Below are positions 26,708-35,971 of a DNA stretch of 64,000 nt, piece after piece; positions within the stretch are counted from its first letter, which is position 1, and each line of letters starts with the position of its first letter. Below the pieces are notes generated by a model, which searched no databases, was not told where the DNA came from, and was given only the letters and a program-made list of their open reading frames with translations. The position numbers were made by a program, and so were the translations under genes. The stretch comes from Neptunomonas marina (lineage in GTDB: Bacteria > Pseudomonadota > Gammaproteobacteria > Pseudomonadales > Balneatricaceae). The stretch is taken from positions 62,001-126,000 of the forward strand of contig NZ_SACQ01000008.1 of the NCBI RefSeq assembly GCF_004005935.1, given 5' to 3'.

Positions 26708-28096
26708 ATGTCCAGCCATCGCACAACGACAGCGGCTAACACCGCCGATATTCAAGCCACCGATGCTAGCCACCACATGCACCCATTTACCAACACAGGT
26801 GCACTGAACCGCAAAGGCGCACGTGTTATCGAACGCGCCGAAGGCGTTTACCTGTGGGATAGTGAAGGCAACAAGATTATCGATGGCATGGCAGGCCTTT
26901 GGTGCGTCAACATGGGTTACGGGCGCAAAGAGCTTGTTGAAGCAGCGCACCAGCAGATGCAAACACTGCCCTACTACAACACCTTTTTCCAAACAACTCA
27001 TACACCTGCTGCAGAGTTAGCCAAAGAGATCGCAAGTGTTACGCCTGGCGATCTAAACCATATCTTCTTTGCAAACTCCGGTTCCGAAGCGGTTGATACT
27101 GTCATTCGCTTGGTGCGTCAGTACTGGAATATCAAAGGCAAGCCGTACAAAAATATCTTGATCGGTCGTGAAAATGCGTATCACGGCAGTACGATTGGCG
27201 GCACCAGCCTAGGTGGTATGAGCGGCATGCATAAACAAGGCGGCCCACTGGTACCGAATATCGAGCGTATTCGCCAGCCTTACTGGTACGGCGAGGCAGG
27301 CGATATGAGCGAAGAGGAGTTCGGTCTTGCCTGTGCACAAGCACTAGAGGAGAAGATTCTTGCCGTAGGGCCTGACAACGTTGCGGCGTTTGTAGGTGAG
27401 CCGATCCAAGGCGCTGGCGGTGTTATCGTGCCACCCGCTAATTACTGGCAAGAGATCAAGCGCATTTGCGACAAATATGACGTACTGATCGCAGCAGATG
27501 AAGTTATCTGTGGTTTTGGTCGTACCGGCAACTGGTTCGGCTGCCAAAGCTTTGATTTCCAGCCCGACCTGATGTCCATGGCCAAAGGCCTATCTTCCGG
27601 TTACCTGCCGATTGCGGCTGTTGCCGTTGGTGATCGCATTGCCAACGCGTTTATCGAGCACGATGAAGACTTTAACCACGGCTTCACCTATTCGGGCCAC
27701 CCTGTGGCGGCGGCGGTTGCTATCGAAAACATCCGCCTTATGAAAGAGGAGAACATCGTTGATTACGTCGCGAACGATATCGGGCCTTACTTTCAAACTA
27801 AGCTGCGTGAAATGCTCAGCGAACACCCACTCGTTGGGCACATCGAAGGCATGGGGCTAGTTGCAGGTATCGCGCTGGTTAAAGACAAAGCGACCAAAAC
27901 GCTCTTCCCAGATGATTTAGATATCGGCCTAATCTGCCGTGACCACTGTTTCGAAAACGGCCTTATTATGCGTGCCGTGGGTAGCCGTATGGTGCTTTCG
28001 CCACCACTGGTTATCAGCCACGCCGAAGTGGATGAAGTCCTAGAAAAGGCGCGCCACTGTTTTGATCTTACCTTGGCCTCTGTAGATAAGGGCTAA
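26708..28096 (+). CDS. spuC: class III aminotransferase, putrescine-pyruvate type (SpuC-like)
   Basis: 462 residues from the ATG at 26708 with TTGGAG upstream; a longer frame to 26675 lacks this. PLP-dependent omega-transaminase that would convert putrescine (or another polyamine) and pyruvate to the aminoaldehyde and alanine. Motifs: VNMGYGRKELVEAA, FFANSGSEAVDTVIRLVRQYW, AYHGSTIGGTSLGGM, FVGEPIQGAGGVIVPP, LIAADEVICGFGRTG and DLMSMAKGLSSGYLPIAAV with the PLP Lys. Preceded by three GntR-type operator copies and followed by a terminator, so it is its own unit. It offers a second, transaminase route for putrescine beside gamma-glutamylation. Confidence 0.9.
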   Translation: MSSHRTTTAANTADIQATDASHHMHPFTNTGALNRKGARVIERAEGVYLWDSEGNKIIDGMAGLWCVNMGYGRKELVEAAHQQMQTLPYYNTFFQTTHTPAAELAKEIASVTPGDLNHIFFANSGSEAVDTVIRLVRQYWNIKGKPYKNILIGRENAYHGSTIGGTSLGGMSGMHKQGGPLVPNIERIRQPYWYGEAGDMSEEEFGLACAQALEEKILAVGPDNVAAFVGEPIQGAGGVIVPPANYWQEIKRICDKYDVLIAADEVICGFGRTGNWFGCQSFDFQPDLMSMAKGLSSGYLPIAAVAVGDRIANAFIEHDEDFNHGFTYSGHPVAAAVAIENIRLMKEENIVDYVANDIGPYFQTKLREMLSEHPLVGHIEGMGLVAGIALVKDKATKTLFPDDLDIGLICRDHCFENGLIMRAVGSRMVLSPPLVISHAEVDEVLEKARHCFDLTLASVDKG

Positions 28097-28145
28097 ATTA
28101 GCCCTGACACGGTAAGCACTGAAGCACCGCATGCTTCACTTTCTA

Positions 28146-28173
28146 CTGGCTGCCTCGCGCAGCCAGATTTTTT
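28146..28173 (+). terminator. rho-independent terminator of the aminotransferase gene
   Basis: CTGGCTGC-CTCGC-GCAGCCAG, then A and a run of six T, about 50 bases after the stop codon. Confidence 0.9.
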
Positions 28174-28254
28174 ATTGCTCGATTCCATCGTAAACTACGA
28201 GTCAACGCCGCGATATTAGCCTATCGCCAGAAAGCAGCAAACGCAGGCCCCACC

Positions 28255-29091
28255 ATGAGCCAAAGATACCAACAAGATGCACAATTCAGCGCATGGAAGA
28301 AAGATGTCGCCAGTTTAATAGACCATGTGAGGCTGCGCAGCTTCCCACATGTACTCGCTGACTTTTTAGGCACCCTGTGCCACTTCGATACCATCTTGAT
28401 GGTTACGTTTAAAAAGAGTTTTAGGCCCGTCATTCTCTACCCGACAGACCCTGCTGAGCAGAGCCAAACGCTGCACAATTACCTCAGTAAATCCTATATT
28501 CTGGACCCGCTCTTCAACCGTATCCAAGCTGGTGGGCTTCCCGATGTTAGCCGCCTCATTGAGATCGCCCCTGACTCCTTCGAAACGACCGAATACTACC
28601 AAACATGCTACAAGGATTTTGATCTCGTCGATGAGATAAACCTTGTCATTGAGCTGGATAAAACCGTTACCTGTGCCATCTCCTTAGGGCGGAAAACGAA
28701 CCTTGGCACCATCACCCGTGCCGAACTGCTGCGCTTACAGGACAGCTTCCCCGTGATTAGTGCGTTGGTGCGCCAATTCTGGCTTTCGCAAGCGGCCGAG
28801 TATGTTCAGTTTGAAAAATCCGATAGCGCGATGAAGCAAGCATTGAAAACCTTCGGTACGGGCGTGTTAACAAAACGCGAACAGGAGATATCAGGGCTAA
28901 TTTTACAGGGCCACTCCTCCAAAGCGATCGCCTCGATGCTCAATATCAGTCTTGGAACCGTGAAAGTGCATCGTAAAAATATCCACACTCGTTTGAACAC
29001 CTCAACGCAATCTGAGATTTTTACGCTCTTTCTAGCCCACCTCAACGAGATAGAAAACGCACATAGCAGCAACGAAGGAGAGGCCCAATAG
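28255..29091 (+). CDS. LuxR-type helix-turn-helix regulator
   Basis: 278 residues. C-terminal LuxR/GerE HTH at about residues 205-262 (LTKREQEISGLILQGHSSKAIASMLNISLGTVKVHRKNIHTRLNTSTQSEIF). The N-terminal 200 residues have no recognisable REC or autoinducer domain and no membrane helix; they resemble the GAF-like N-terminal part of orphan LuxR regulators next to amine catabolic genes. It sits alone after the aminotransferase, with its stop inside a terminator hairpin. Target and ligand unknown. Confidence 0.85.
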   Translation: MSQRYQQDAQFSAWKKDVASLIDHVRLRSFPHVLADFLGTLCHFDTILMVTFKKSFRPVILYPTDPAEQSQTLHNYLSKSYILDPLFNRIQAGGLPDVSRLIEIAPDSFETTEYYQTCYKDFDLVDEINLVIELDKTVTCAISLGRKTNLGTITRAELLRLQDSFPVISALVRQFWLSQAAEYVQFEKSDSAMKQALKTFGTGVLTKREQEISGLILQGHSSKAIASMLNISLGTVKVHRKNIHTRLNTSTQSEIFTLFLAHLNEIENAHSSNEGEAQ

Positions 29092-29100
29092 CCTCTCCCT
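29077..29100 (+). terminator. terminator overlapping the LuxR gene stop codon
   Basis: GGAGAGGC-CCAATA-GCCTCTCC; the TAG stop lies in the loop and stem. A CT-rich tract ending in TTT follows. It could also serve the converging cusA gene. Confidence 0.6.
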
Positions 29101-29118
29101 CTTTACATTACCTACCCC

Positions 29119-32100
29119 TCACGACGGTGTTGGCAACTGGCGATTGAACCGTTCAATCACCGGCCACTTAACCAAGCTGTAAACAACCGGCAACACGATC
29201 AGCGCCAGTATGACAGCACTGGTCATACCGCCAACCATAGGGGCAGCAATGCGGCTCATGACCTCCGCCCCTGTGCCATCCGCATAGAGAATGGGAAGTA
29301 GCCCAATAATGATTGTTGCCACCGTCATCATAACAGGACGCACGCGCAACCCCGCTCCACGCAGCAACGCATCTCGATACTCAGCACGCGTAATAGGCTT
29401 TCCTGTTTCTCGGGCCTCAGCCTGAAGCTCGCGAAGGGCTTGGTTGAGATATACCAACATAATGACGCCTATCTCTACGGCAACGCCTGCCAGCGCGATA
29501 AAACCTACACCCACCGCCACTGAAAAGTTGAAGCCCTCCCAATACATCAACCAAAGCCCGCCAATCATCGCCATCGGCAGCGTTGCGATGATGATAGCGA
29601 CTTCACTAAACGCTTTGAAATTGAGATACAGCAACACCACGATAATCGCTAAGGTGAGTGGCAAAACATACGATAGCTTTAGCTTGGCGCGCTCCATATA
29701 TTCATATTGCCCAGCCCAAATAATGGAGTACCCCACCGGCAGTGATAGCTCGCGCGCCAACATCGCCTTCGCATCAGCCACATAGGTACCAATATCTACG
29801 TTGTCGATATCGATAAATGTCCACCCATTAAGGCGTGCGTTTTCGCTTTTGATGCCGGGAGGGCCCTCTTTAATCTGTATTGATGCCACATCACCCAGCG
29901 TTATTTGAGCACCGTTTGGAGCCATCAAAGGCAGCATCGCGAGCTTCTCAGGGCTATCACGATAGTCTTGAGGATAACGTATGTTCACCGGATAGCGCTC
30001 TTGGCCCTCTACGGTTTGGGTAATGTTTCTCCCCCCAATAGCCACGGCTACACGCTGCTGGATATCAGCAATATTCAGCCCATAACGACTCGCCCGCTGG
30101 CGATCAATATCCACATTGATGTAGCGCCCACCGACCACACGTTCAGAGTATACCGATGCGGTCCCCTTAACTTGTGGTAGCAGCATCTCAAGCTGCTGCC
30201 CGATAGATTGAATCACGCCCAGATCAGGCCCCGCCACCTTGATACCAACCGGCGTTTTAATACCGGTGGCCAGCATATCGATACGTGTTTTGATGGGCAT
30301 GACCCATGCGTTGGTGACGCCCGGCAGTTTCACTAAACGATCTAGCTCCGCTTTTAGATCTGCTGTCGTCAAGCCTGCACGCCACTCAGAACGCGGTTTA
30401 AGCTGGATAAATGTTTCGATCATCGTTAAAGGAGCGGGGTCCGTTGCAGTTTCAGCCCGGCCCACCTTGCCAAAGACATTGGCCACCTCTGGAACTGTAC
30501 GAATCAGTTTATCGGTTTGCTGCAGCAGTTCACGCGCTTTGCCGATCGATATTCCCGGGTATGTCGTTGGCATATACATCAGATCCCCCTCATCCAGTTC
30601 AGGGATAAACTCGCTACCAATCTTATCGACCGGATAAAAGCCTGCGACCGTCACAACCAGCGCCCCCACCAACGTCGCTTTAGGGAACTTCATAACCTGC
30701 TTCAGCACGGGAAAATAGAGCGCAATCAGTAACCGATTTAGCGGATTCTTGCGCTCGGAGATCACTTTTCCGCGGATAAAGTAGCCCATCAACACCGGCA
30801 CCAATGTGATCGCAAGCCCTGCTGAGGCCGCCATTGCATAGGTTTTGGTGAACGCCAGTGGCGCAAACATCCGCCCCTCTTGCGCCTCAAGGATAAACAC
30901 CGGCAAAAATGATACGGTGATAATCAGTAAGCTGAAAAACAGTGCAGGCCCGACTTCTGAGGCCGCCCGTGCAACCACTTGCCACCGGTTTTGGTCAGTG
31001 AGCGGAGTTCTCTCCATGTGCTTATGCATGTTTTCAATCATCACGATGGCACCATCTGTCATCGCACCGATAGCGATTGCGATACCACCTAACGACATGA
31101 TATTGGCGTTAATTCCCTGCCAATACATCACGATGAACGCCACCAATATTCCAAGGGGCAGCGTGACGACCGCCACGATGGATGAGCGAAGATGGAAGAG
31201 AAATGCCACACATACCAGCGCAACAACGGCGAGTTCCTCCAGCAACTTACTCCACAAATTGTCCACCGCGCGGGTGATCAAGTCAGAACGGTCATAAACC
31301 GGAATGACTTCAACTCCATCCGGTAAGGAGCCTTCCAAAGAAGCGAGCTTCTCTTTAACACCAGCAATGGTCTGCTGGGCATTTTCCCCAAAGCGCATCA
31401 CAACAATGCCGCCGACAGTTTCCCCTTCGCCATTCAGTTCCGCCACGCCCCGGCGCATTTGCGGCCCTACCACCACCTCAGCAACATCGGCAATGGTCAA
31501 CGCCACGCCTTGCTCGTTTACACCCAGCGGGATCTGCGCAATATCTTGCGCCGATTGAATATAGCCACTGGCCGTGACCATATATTCCGCCTCTGCCATC
31601 TCAATAACAGAAGCACCTGCTTCTTGGTTGCCCCGTTTTAGCGCGATCTCAATCAAACTTAAAGGGATACGGTGGGCACGCAACCGGTCAGGGTCGACCT
31701 GCACTTGGTACTGCTTCACCATGCCACCCACTGCTGCAACTTCGGATACACCGGGCACAGTTTGCAACTCGTATTTGAGAAACCAGTCTTGCAGGCTACG
31801 TAGCTCGCTGAGATCGTGTTGGCCGGTGCGATCAGTGAGCGCATAGATAAAGACCCATCCCACACCCGTCGCATCTGGGCCTAGCTGCGTCGTCGCCCCT
31901 TGCGGCAAGCTGGATGTTGCTTGGCTGAGGTACTCAAGCACTCGGCTACGAGCCCAATAGATATCGGTATCGTCATCAAAGATGACGTAGACGTATGAGT
32001 CACCAAAAAAGGAGTAGCCACGCACCGTTTTTGCGCCGGGTACAGATAAAAGCGCCGTGGTTAGGGGAAAAGTCACCTGGTCCTGAACAACCTGTGGTGA

Positions 32101-32268
32101 CTGGCCCGGGTAGCTAGTTTTAACAATCACCTGCACATCAGAAAGGTCAGGTATGGCGTCAACTGGCGTATTTTTTAGCGCAAAACTACCGCTTACAATA
32201 AGGACAGCAGCAGCCACCAAAACCAGAAAGCGGTTAGCAATTGACCACCGAATAATAGCTTCAATCAT
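29119..32268 (-). CDS. cusA: heavy-metal RND efflux pump, CusA/CzcA family
   Basis: 1049 residues from the ATG at 32268 (AGGGTGG upstream, ten bases after cusB). HME-RND pump that exports Cu(I)/Ag(I) from periplasm and cytoplasm through CusB and CusC. Seen: start IEAIIRWSIANRFLVLVAA, the helix 4 region GGIAIAIGAMTDGAIVMIENMHKHME (proton relay Asp and Glu), GRAETATDPAPLTMIETFIQLKP (HME-specific) and a Met-containing porter domain (TRIDMLATGIKTPVGIKV). C-terminus as in CusA. The monovalent type is supported by the CusF-like domains of the partner CusB. Confidence 0.92.
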   Translation of the reverse strand: MIEAIIRWSIANRFLVLVAAAVLIVSGSFALKNTPVDAIPDLSDVQVIVKTSYPGQSPQVVQDQVTFPLTTALLSVPGAKTVRGYSFFGDSYVYVIFDDDTDIYWARSRVLEYLSQATSSLPQGATTQLGPDATGVGWVFIYALTDRTGQHDLSELRSLQDWFLKYELQTVPGVSEVAAVGGMVKQYQVQVDPDRLRAHRIPLSLIEIALKRGNQEAGASVIEMAEAEYMVTASGYIQSAQDIAQIPLGVNEQGVALTIADVAEVVVGPQMRRGVAELNGEGETVGGIVVMRFGENAQQTIAGVKEKLASLEGSLPDGVEVIPVYDRSDLITRAVDNLWSKLLEELAVVALVCVAFLFHLRSSIVAVVTLPLGILVAFIVMYWQGINANIMSLGGIAIAIGAMTDGAIVMIENMHKHMERTPLTDQNRWQVVARAASEVGPALFFSLLIITVSFLPVFILEAQEGRMFAPLAFTKTYAMAASAGLAITLVPVLMGYFIRGKVISERKNPLNRLLIALYFPVLKQVMKFPKATLVGALVVTVAGFYPVDKIGSEFIPELDEGDLMYMPTTYPGISIGKARELLQQTDKLIRTVPEVANVFGKVGRAETATDPAPLTMIETFIQLKPRSEWRAGLTTADLKAELDRLVKLPGVTNAWVMPIKTRIDMLATGIKTPVGIKVAGPDLGVIQSIGQQLEMLLPQVKGTASVYSERVVGGRYINVDIDRQRASRYGLNIADIQQRVAVAIGGRNITQTVEGQERYPVNIRYPQDYRDSPEKLAMLPLMAPNGAQITLGDVASIQIKEGPPGIKSENARLNGWTFIDIDNVDIGTYVADAKAMLARELSLPVGYSIIWAGQYEYMERAKLKLSYVLPLTLAIIVVLLYLNFKAFSEVAIIIATLPMAMIGGLWLMYWEGFNFSVAVGVGFIALAGVAVEIGVIMLVYLNQALRELQAEARETGKPITRAEYRDALLRGAGLRVRPVMMTVATIIIGLLPILYADGTGAEVMSRIAAPMVGGMTSAVILALIVLPVVYSLVKWPVIERFNRQLPTPS

Positions 32269-32278
32269 TAGGCCACCC

Positions 32279-33988
32279 TCAGTGTTGCTGAGTATCAGAA
32301 TGGTTAGCATGGGTGGGCGCAGGCGTTAGCTCAGTGATCACAAGATCATCACGCACCTCAAAGGTAAAGCGCACCACCGCTCCAACCGTTAACGCAGCAA
32401 GATCAACGTCCTCGCTTGCGATAAAGTCCATCGTCGCGGCCGGTCGATCCCACTTTTCAATGGCATCTCGGCTGATGTTGATAACACGGTTTTCAATATC
32501 AATACGGTTAATCGTGCCATTCACCGTGGCGCTCGAGACACGCGGCTGCGACATAATATGGATCCCAGTGATTTGATAATCTCCCGCCTCCCCTTTAGCC
32601 ACCTCAAAGTGCAGTGTCTGCCCTTTTTCTAGCTGGTTGATATCCACCTGATCTGATGCCACAAAGTTCATGGTCATTGCTGGCCATTTCCACTCAGGTG
32701 CAGGCTCATGGCTGATGTTGACGAGGCGTTCTGCAGGCGTCACTGCGTTGACCTCCCCCGCCATCCAGACCTTACTCGGCGCAGGCGCCATGCGCAGAAA
32801 ATCAGAAGACTTACTCGACTCCGAGTCCAACAGGAACTGAGCTGAGGTGACGATACGGTCAGTTTGCAACACCCCGTCCAAAACCTCGATGTAGCGATCA
32901 TTCATGCGCCCTAACTGCACAGCCACCGACTTAAACTGCCCCTCCTCCAGTGCCACAACAACACGATCTTGTCGGCCTGTCCGAATGACCGCCTCACGGG
33001 GCACCATCAACGTCGTTTCACTATCACGCGCAAATAGCGTCAGAGATGCAAACATGTTGGGGCGCAGGCGTTGATCAGGGTTGGCAAAGCGCATCCGCAG
33101 GCGCAGGGTGCGTGTGTCAGTAGATAGGGTTGGGTAGATATACTCGACGCTCCCTTGCCACTGCTGCCCCGGAAAATAATCGAGGCTCATCTGCACCGGT
33201 TGGCCTTGGGTGACAAAAGCCGCTTGGTTTGCAAAAACCTCCCCCTCAACCCAAACCTCATCAAGTTTGGCAATACTCATCAGCGTTGTGCCCGGCTTCA
33301 CATAGAAGCCCTCGCGCACCGATAAATTCTCGATCACACCAGACTGAGGCGCATAGAAAGTCACACTCTGCTGCACTTCTCGGGTTCGCTCTAGCTCTTT
33401 GATAAAGTGGCTTGGTACCTGCAACGCCGCCAGACGGCTACGAGCAGCCTTGGCCAAGATGCGATTACCTCGTTTCAACGCGATCAACAGCTCTTGCTGA
33501 GCGGTCACTAATTGCGGTGAATAGAGTCGATACAATGGCGCTCCTTGCTCCACAGGGCTTCCCGTCGATTCAACAAACAGCGCTTCAACCCAACCCTCAA
33601 TACGCGGATGGATATGTACTAACGCATCTTCGCTGTACTGGACGTAACCAACGGTATCCACTCGTGACTCAAAGGGCGCCTCGATAACGGCTGCCGTTTT
33701 CACACCCAAGTTGTTAACAACCTGCGGAGCTATTTCGACCGCTCCGGCCACCGTGCTGTCACTAGCCTCCTCATAGACGGGCACAAGGTCCATGCCCATG
33801 GGTGACTTGCCCGGCTGATCACGCCGATAGTTGGCATCCATCGGCGCCACCCAGTATAGCGGTTGCTTTTCAGCGCTTTCGGTACTCAGCTGGCCTTGCA
33901 AAACGGCCGGGGCAAATAAGATAACGCCACCCACACCGAGCGCTGCGCCAGCGGTCATCACCAACAGATTTTTGATAATTCCTGACAT
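32279..33988 (-). CDS. cusB: CusB-type efflux adaptor with two C-terminal CusF-like domains
   Basis: 569 residues from the ATG at 33988 (AAGGAGAG upstream). Order: N-terminal anchor helix; a heavy-metal-binding segment (YWVAPMDANYRRDQPGKSPMGMDLVPVYE); the membrane-fusion core (lipoyl, hairpin and beta-barrel, about residues 80-395); then two CusF-like OB domains at about 410-479 (32552-32761) and 490-551 (32336-32521). Domain 1 keeps all CusF ligands with exact spacing: His427, Trp435, Met438 and Met440. In domain 2 the matching positions are Arg, Arg, Ala and Met, so it has probably lost metal binding. E. coli has CusF as a separate chaperone; here it is fused. Confidence 0.92.
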   Translation of the reverse strand: MSGIIKNLLVMTAGAALGVGGVILFAPAVLQGQLSTESAEKQPLYWVAPMDANYRRDQPGKSPMGMDLVPVYEEASDSTVAGAVEIAPQVVNNLGVKTAAVIEAPFESRVDTVGYVQYSEDALVHIHPRIEGWVEALFVESTGSPVEQGAPLYRLYSPQLVTAQQELLIALKRGNRILAKAARSRLAALQVPSHFIKELERTREVQQSVTFYAPQSGVIENLSVREGFYVKPGTTLMSIAKLDEVWVEGEVFANQAAFVTQGQPVQMSLDYFPGQQWQGSVEYIYPTLSTDTRTLRLRMRFANPDQRLRPNMFASLTLFARDSETTLMVPREAVIRTGRQDRVVVALEEGQFKSVAVQLGRMNDRYIEVLDGVLQTDRIVTSAQFLLDSESSKSSDFLRMAPAPSKVWMAGEVNAVTPAERLVNISHEPAPEWKWPAMTMNFVASDQVDINQLEKGQTLHFEVAKGEAGDYQITGIHIMSQPRVSSATVNGTINRIDIENRVINISRDAIEKWDRPAATMDFIASEDVDLAALTVGAVVRFTFEVRDDLVITELTPAPTHANHSDTQQH

Positions 33989-33998
33989 CTTTCTCTCC

Positions 33999-35390
33999 TT
34001 ACTCGCCCACTCGCTCTGCACCGCTTTGGGTGAGCAGATAATTGAGTCTTACAATGCTTTTTAAGCGTTCAACGGCGATATCCAGCGCTGCGATGCGTGT
34101 GTTCATACCCGTCACTCGAGCTTGCAATGCCGCAGAGATCTCGCCGTCATCCAAGGTGTAAGCGTTCAATGTGAGCTCAGCAAGGCTGGTCGCTTGCGCC
34201 AATAACGTGCGCTCAAACAGCCGATGCCGCTTCTCTAGACTCGCCAATGTGCGCATCTCGCTATGCATGGCGCTTTGCATCTGGTTCATAAGCAGCACCG
34301 CTTCTGTTTTCACCGCTTCACTCTCTGCGATGGATGCAGCCACGTTGCGATCTTGTTTCTGGCTCGCAAATAGCGGCAGATCAAACGAGATGCCAATTGA
34401 AAACAGATCTGCACGGCTGGGGCCATTGGGCGCATCATCCCGATAGCTATATCCAGCACTTACAGCCCATTGGGGTTTGTACTGCTCGCGTGCCAGCGCA
34501 ATATCCTGCGCTTTCACCTGCTGATCGACACCAGCCGCTCTCAACAAAGGGTGTTGGCGTAAAAGGTCCATGCGCTGAGCATCTGTTTCAGGAGGGGTTG
34601 GCCGCTCAAGTGCTGGTAAGCTATCCGGCAGGTGGCCAACGAATCTTTCCGAGGCGGGCAAGGCCGCTGGGTATAACCACTGAGTTATGCCGGCCAAAGC
34701 AGCACTCAAACTCTGCTGCTGGCGTAGCAGGCGCTCTTGTAGCTGTGTGACGCTCATCTGCGCTTGAACAACATCGTGCTGGCGAGCCGCGCCAATGCCA
34801 AAGGCATAGTTACTCCGAGCAACGTCTAAAACCTTTTCGACCCATGGCAGCTCGCTTTCTATCAGGGCTGCTGTCTTATCAGCTTTGATCGCATCGAGCC
34901 ATAACAGCGATACATCGCGTTCTACCTGTGCTTTACGGTTATCACGCAAGAACGACTGCTTTGAAGCAGCCACCTCTTGGCGGGCCTGTTTGATAGACAG
35001 AGTGTCCCCGCGAGGTAACAACTGGGTCACGCCGAACTTTAACTGTGTCATCGCCTCTTGGTTAAAATCAGCGGTATTGGTTGGCAGGTTCGCCAGCGTT
35101 ACGGAAAATCGCGGATCAGGTAGGGCACCGAGCGCGACACTTCGCTCAAGCATCGCCTGCTGCTGATAAAGACTCCCCTGCAGCCAAGGGTCGTTTTGTA
35201 ACGATATCGCTACCGCATCGTTCAGCGTCAGCGGAGTATCCGCTTTGGCCATTGACGCCACCACTAGTAAGCCAGCACCAAGTAAGCAGCGCACAGAGCC
35301 ATAAAGACCTTGGCTATAGAAAGAGATATTGGACATGCGTAAGCGCAGCTGAGGCTGCGCTCCACATCGATAGAGTTTTTTGAAATGCAT
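33999..35390 (-). CDS. cusC: outer-membrane efflux channel, CusC/TolC family
   Basis: 463 residues as drawn. A start at 35336 (SNISFYSQGLYGSV...) would put a signal peptide, LLGAGLLVVASMAKA, nearer the N-terminus; the ATG at 35390 has a GGGGGTAAG site, so either is possible. Two tandem OEP repeats follow: LTLNDAVAISLQNDPWLQGSLYQQQAM, then DAQRMDLLRQHPLLRAAGVDQQ, with long Ala/Gln-rich helices that form the periplasmic tunnel. No lipobox Cys follows the signal, unlike E. coli CusC. First gene of cusCBA on the minus strand. Confidence 0.88.
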   Translation of the reverse strand: MHFKKLYRCGAQPQLRLRMSNISFYSQGLYGSVRCLLGAGLLVVASMAKADTPLTLNDAVAISLQNDPWLQGSLYQQQAMLERSVALGALPDPRFSVTLANLPTNTADFNQEAMTQLKFGVTQLLPRGDTLSIKQARQEVAASKQSFLRDNRKAQVERDVSLLWLDAIKADKTAALIESELPWVEKVLDVARSNYAFGIGAARQHDVVQAQMSVTQLQERLLRQQQSLSAALAGITQWLYPAALPASERFVGHLPDSLPALERPTPPETDAQRMDLLRQHPLLRAAGVDQQVKAQDIALAREQYKPQWAVSAGYSYRDDAPNGPSRADLFSIGISFDLPLFASQKQDRNVAASIAESEAVKTEAVLLMNQMQSAMHSEMRTLASLEKRHRLFERTLLAQATSLAELTLNAYTLDDGEISAALQARVTGMNTRIAALDIAVERLKSIVRLNYLLTQSGAERVGE

Positions 35391-35490
35391 AATCTTACCC
35401 CCAGATATTCTGGGCTAAACCCATTACAACGAACGGGCTAAAAACAGGAAAAAGCGGCAGTGCGCAAAATCAGGGCGCACTTTCCCTGTG

Positions 35491-35850
35491 TTAGGTAAGA
35501 ATGGGAGGACGATAGAGGGACTGAACTGTATCGCGCGGCTGCGCTAAATGCTGCTGCGATAGCAAGGCAGCACGTTCGATTTCAAAGCGCAGTGGCCCAG
35601 CGTAAGCTGCAGATAACGCAGCACAAAACATCGCAGGGCAGTGTTCATCAGCTTGGCAGCAGTCGGGGGCAGATTCTCCCATCACGTTGCTCTGCAGCAT
35701 AGCGTGATGCTCTGCCATCTGAGAGTGATCCATCATTTCGGCGTGGCTATCCGCTTGCTGACACACCATAGCCGTCAGCGCGACTGTCTGGCCGATAGGG
35801 GCAAACAGTAAGGCACACAACGTGAGTATATGGATAAAGGACTTCAGCAT
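35491..35850 (-). CDS. small exported His/Met/Cys-rich protein before cusCBA
   Basis: 119 residues. The N-terminus LKSFIHILTLCALLFAPIGQTVALT is a signal peptide. The mature part has a His/Met cluster (HAEMMDHSQMAEHHAMLQSNVM) and a Cys cluster (CCQADEHCPAMFC), both plausible soft-metal ligands. It is on the same strand, 100 bp before cusC. I do not recognise a family; copper-cluster leader proteins of this sort are common in marine gammaproteobacteria. Copper or silver binding in the periplasm is inference. Confidence 0.7.
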   Translation of the reverse strand: MLKSFIHILTLCALLFAPIGQTVALTAMVCQQADSHAEMMDHSQMAEHHAMLQSNVMGESAPDCCQADEHCPAMFCAALSAAYAGPLRFEIERAALLSQQHLAQPRDTVQSLYRPPILT

Positions 35851-35940
35851 GGGCGAATCAACAGATAGATACAGTCGCTAAATAACGCTAGATACCAAAG
35901 ATGCTACGGCAGTTACGAGGGGATGTAAATGCTAAGAGCA

Positions 35941-35961
35941 GCCCCTGCGTCTTGCAGGGGC
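35941..35961 (-). terminator. stem-loop after puuC
   Basis: GCCCCTGC-GTCTT-GCAGGGGC lies 11 bases past the aldehyde dehydrogenase stop on the minus strand. The T tract is weak. Confidence 0.5.
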
Positions 35962-35971
35962 TTGATGGGTC

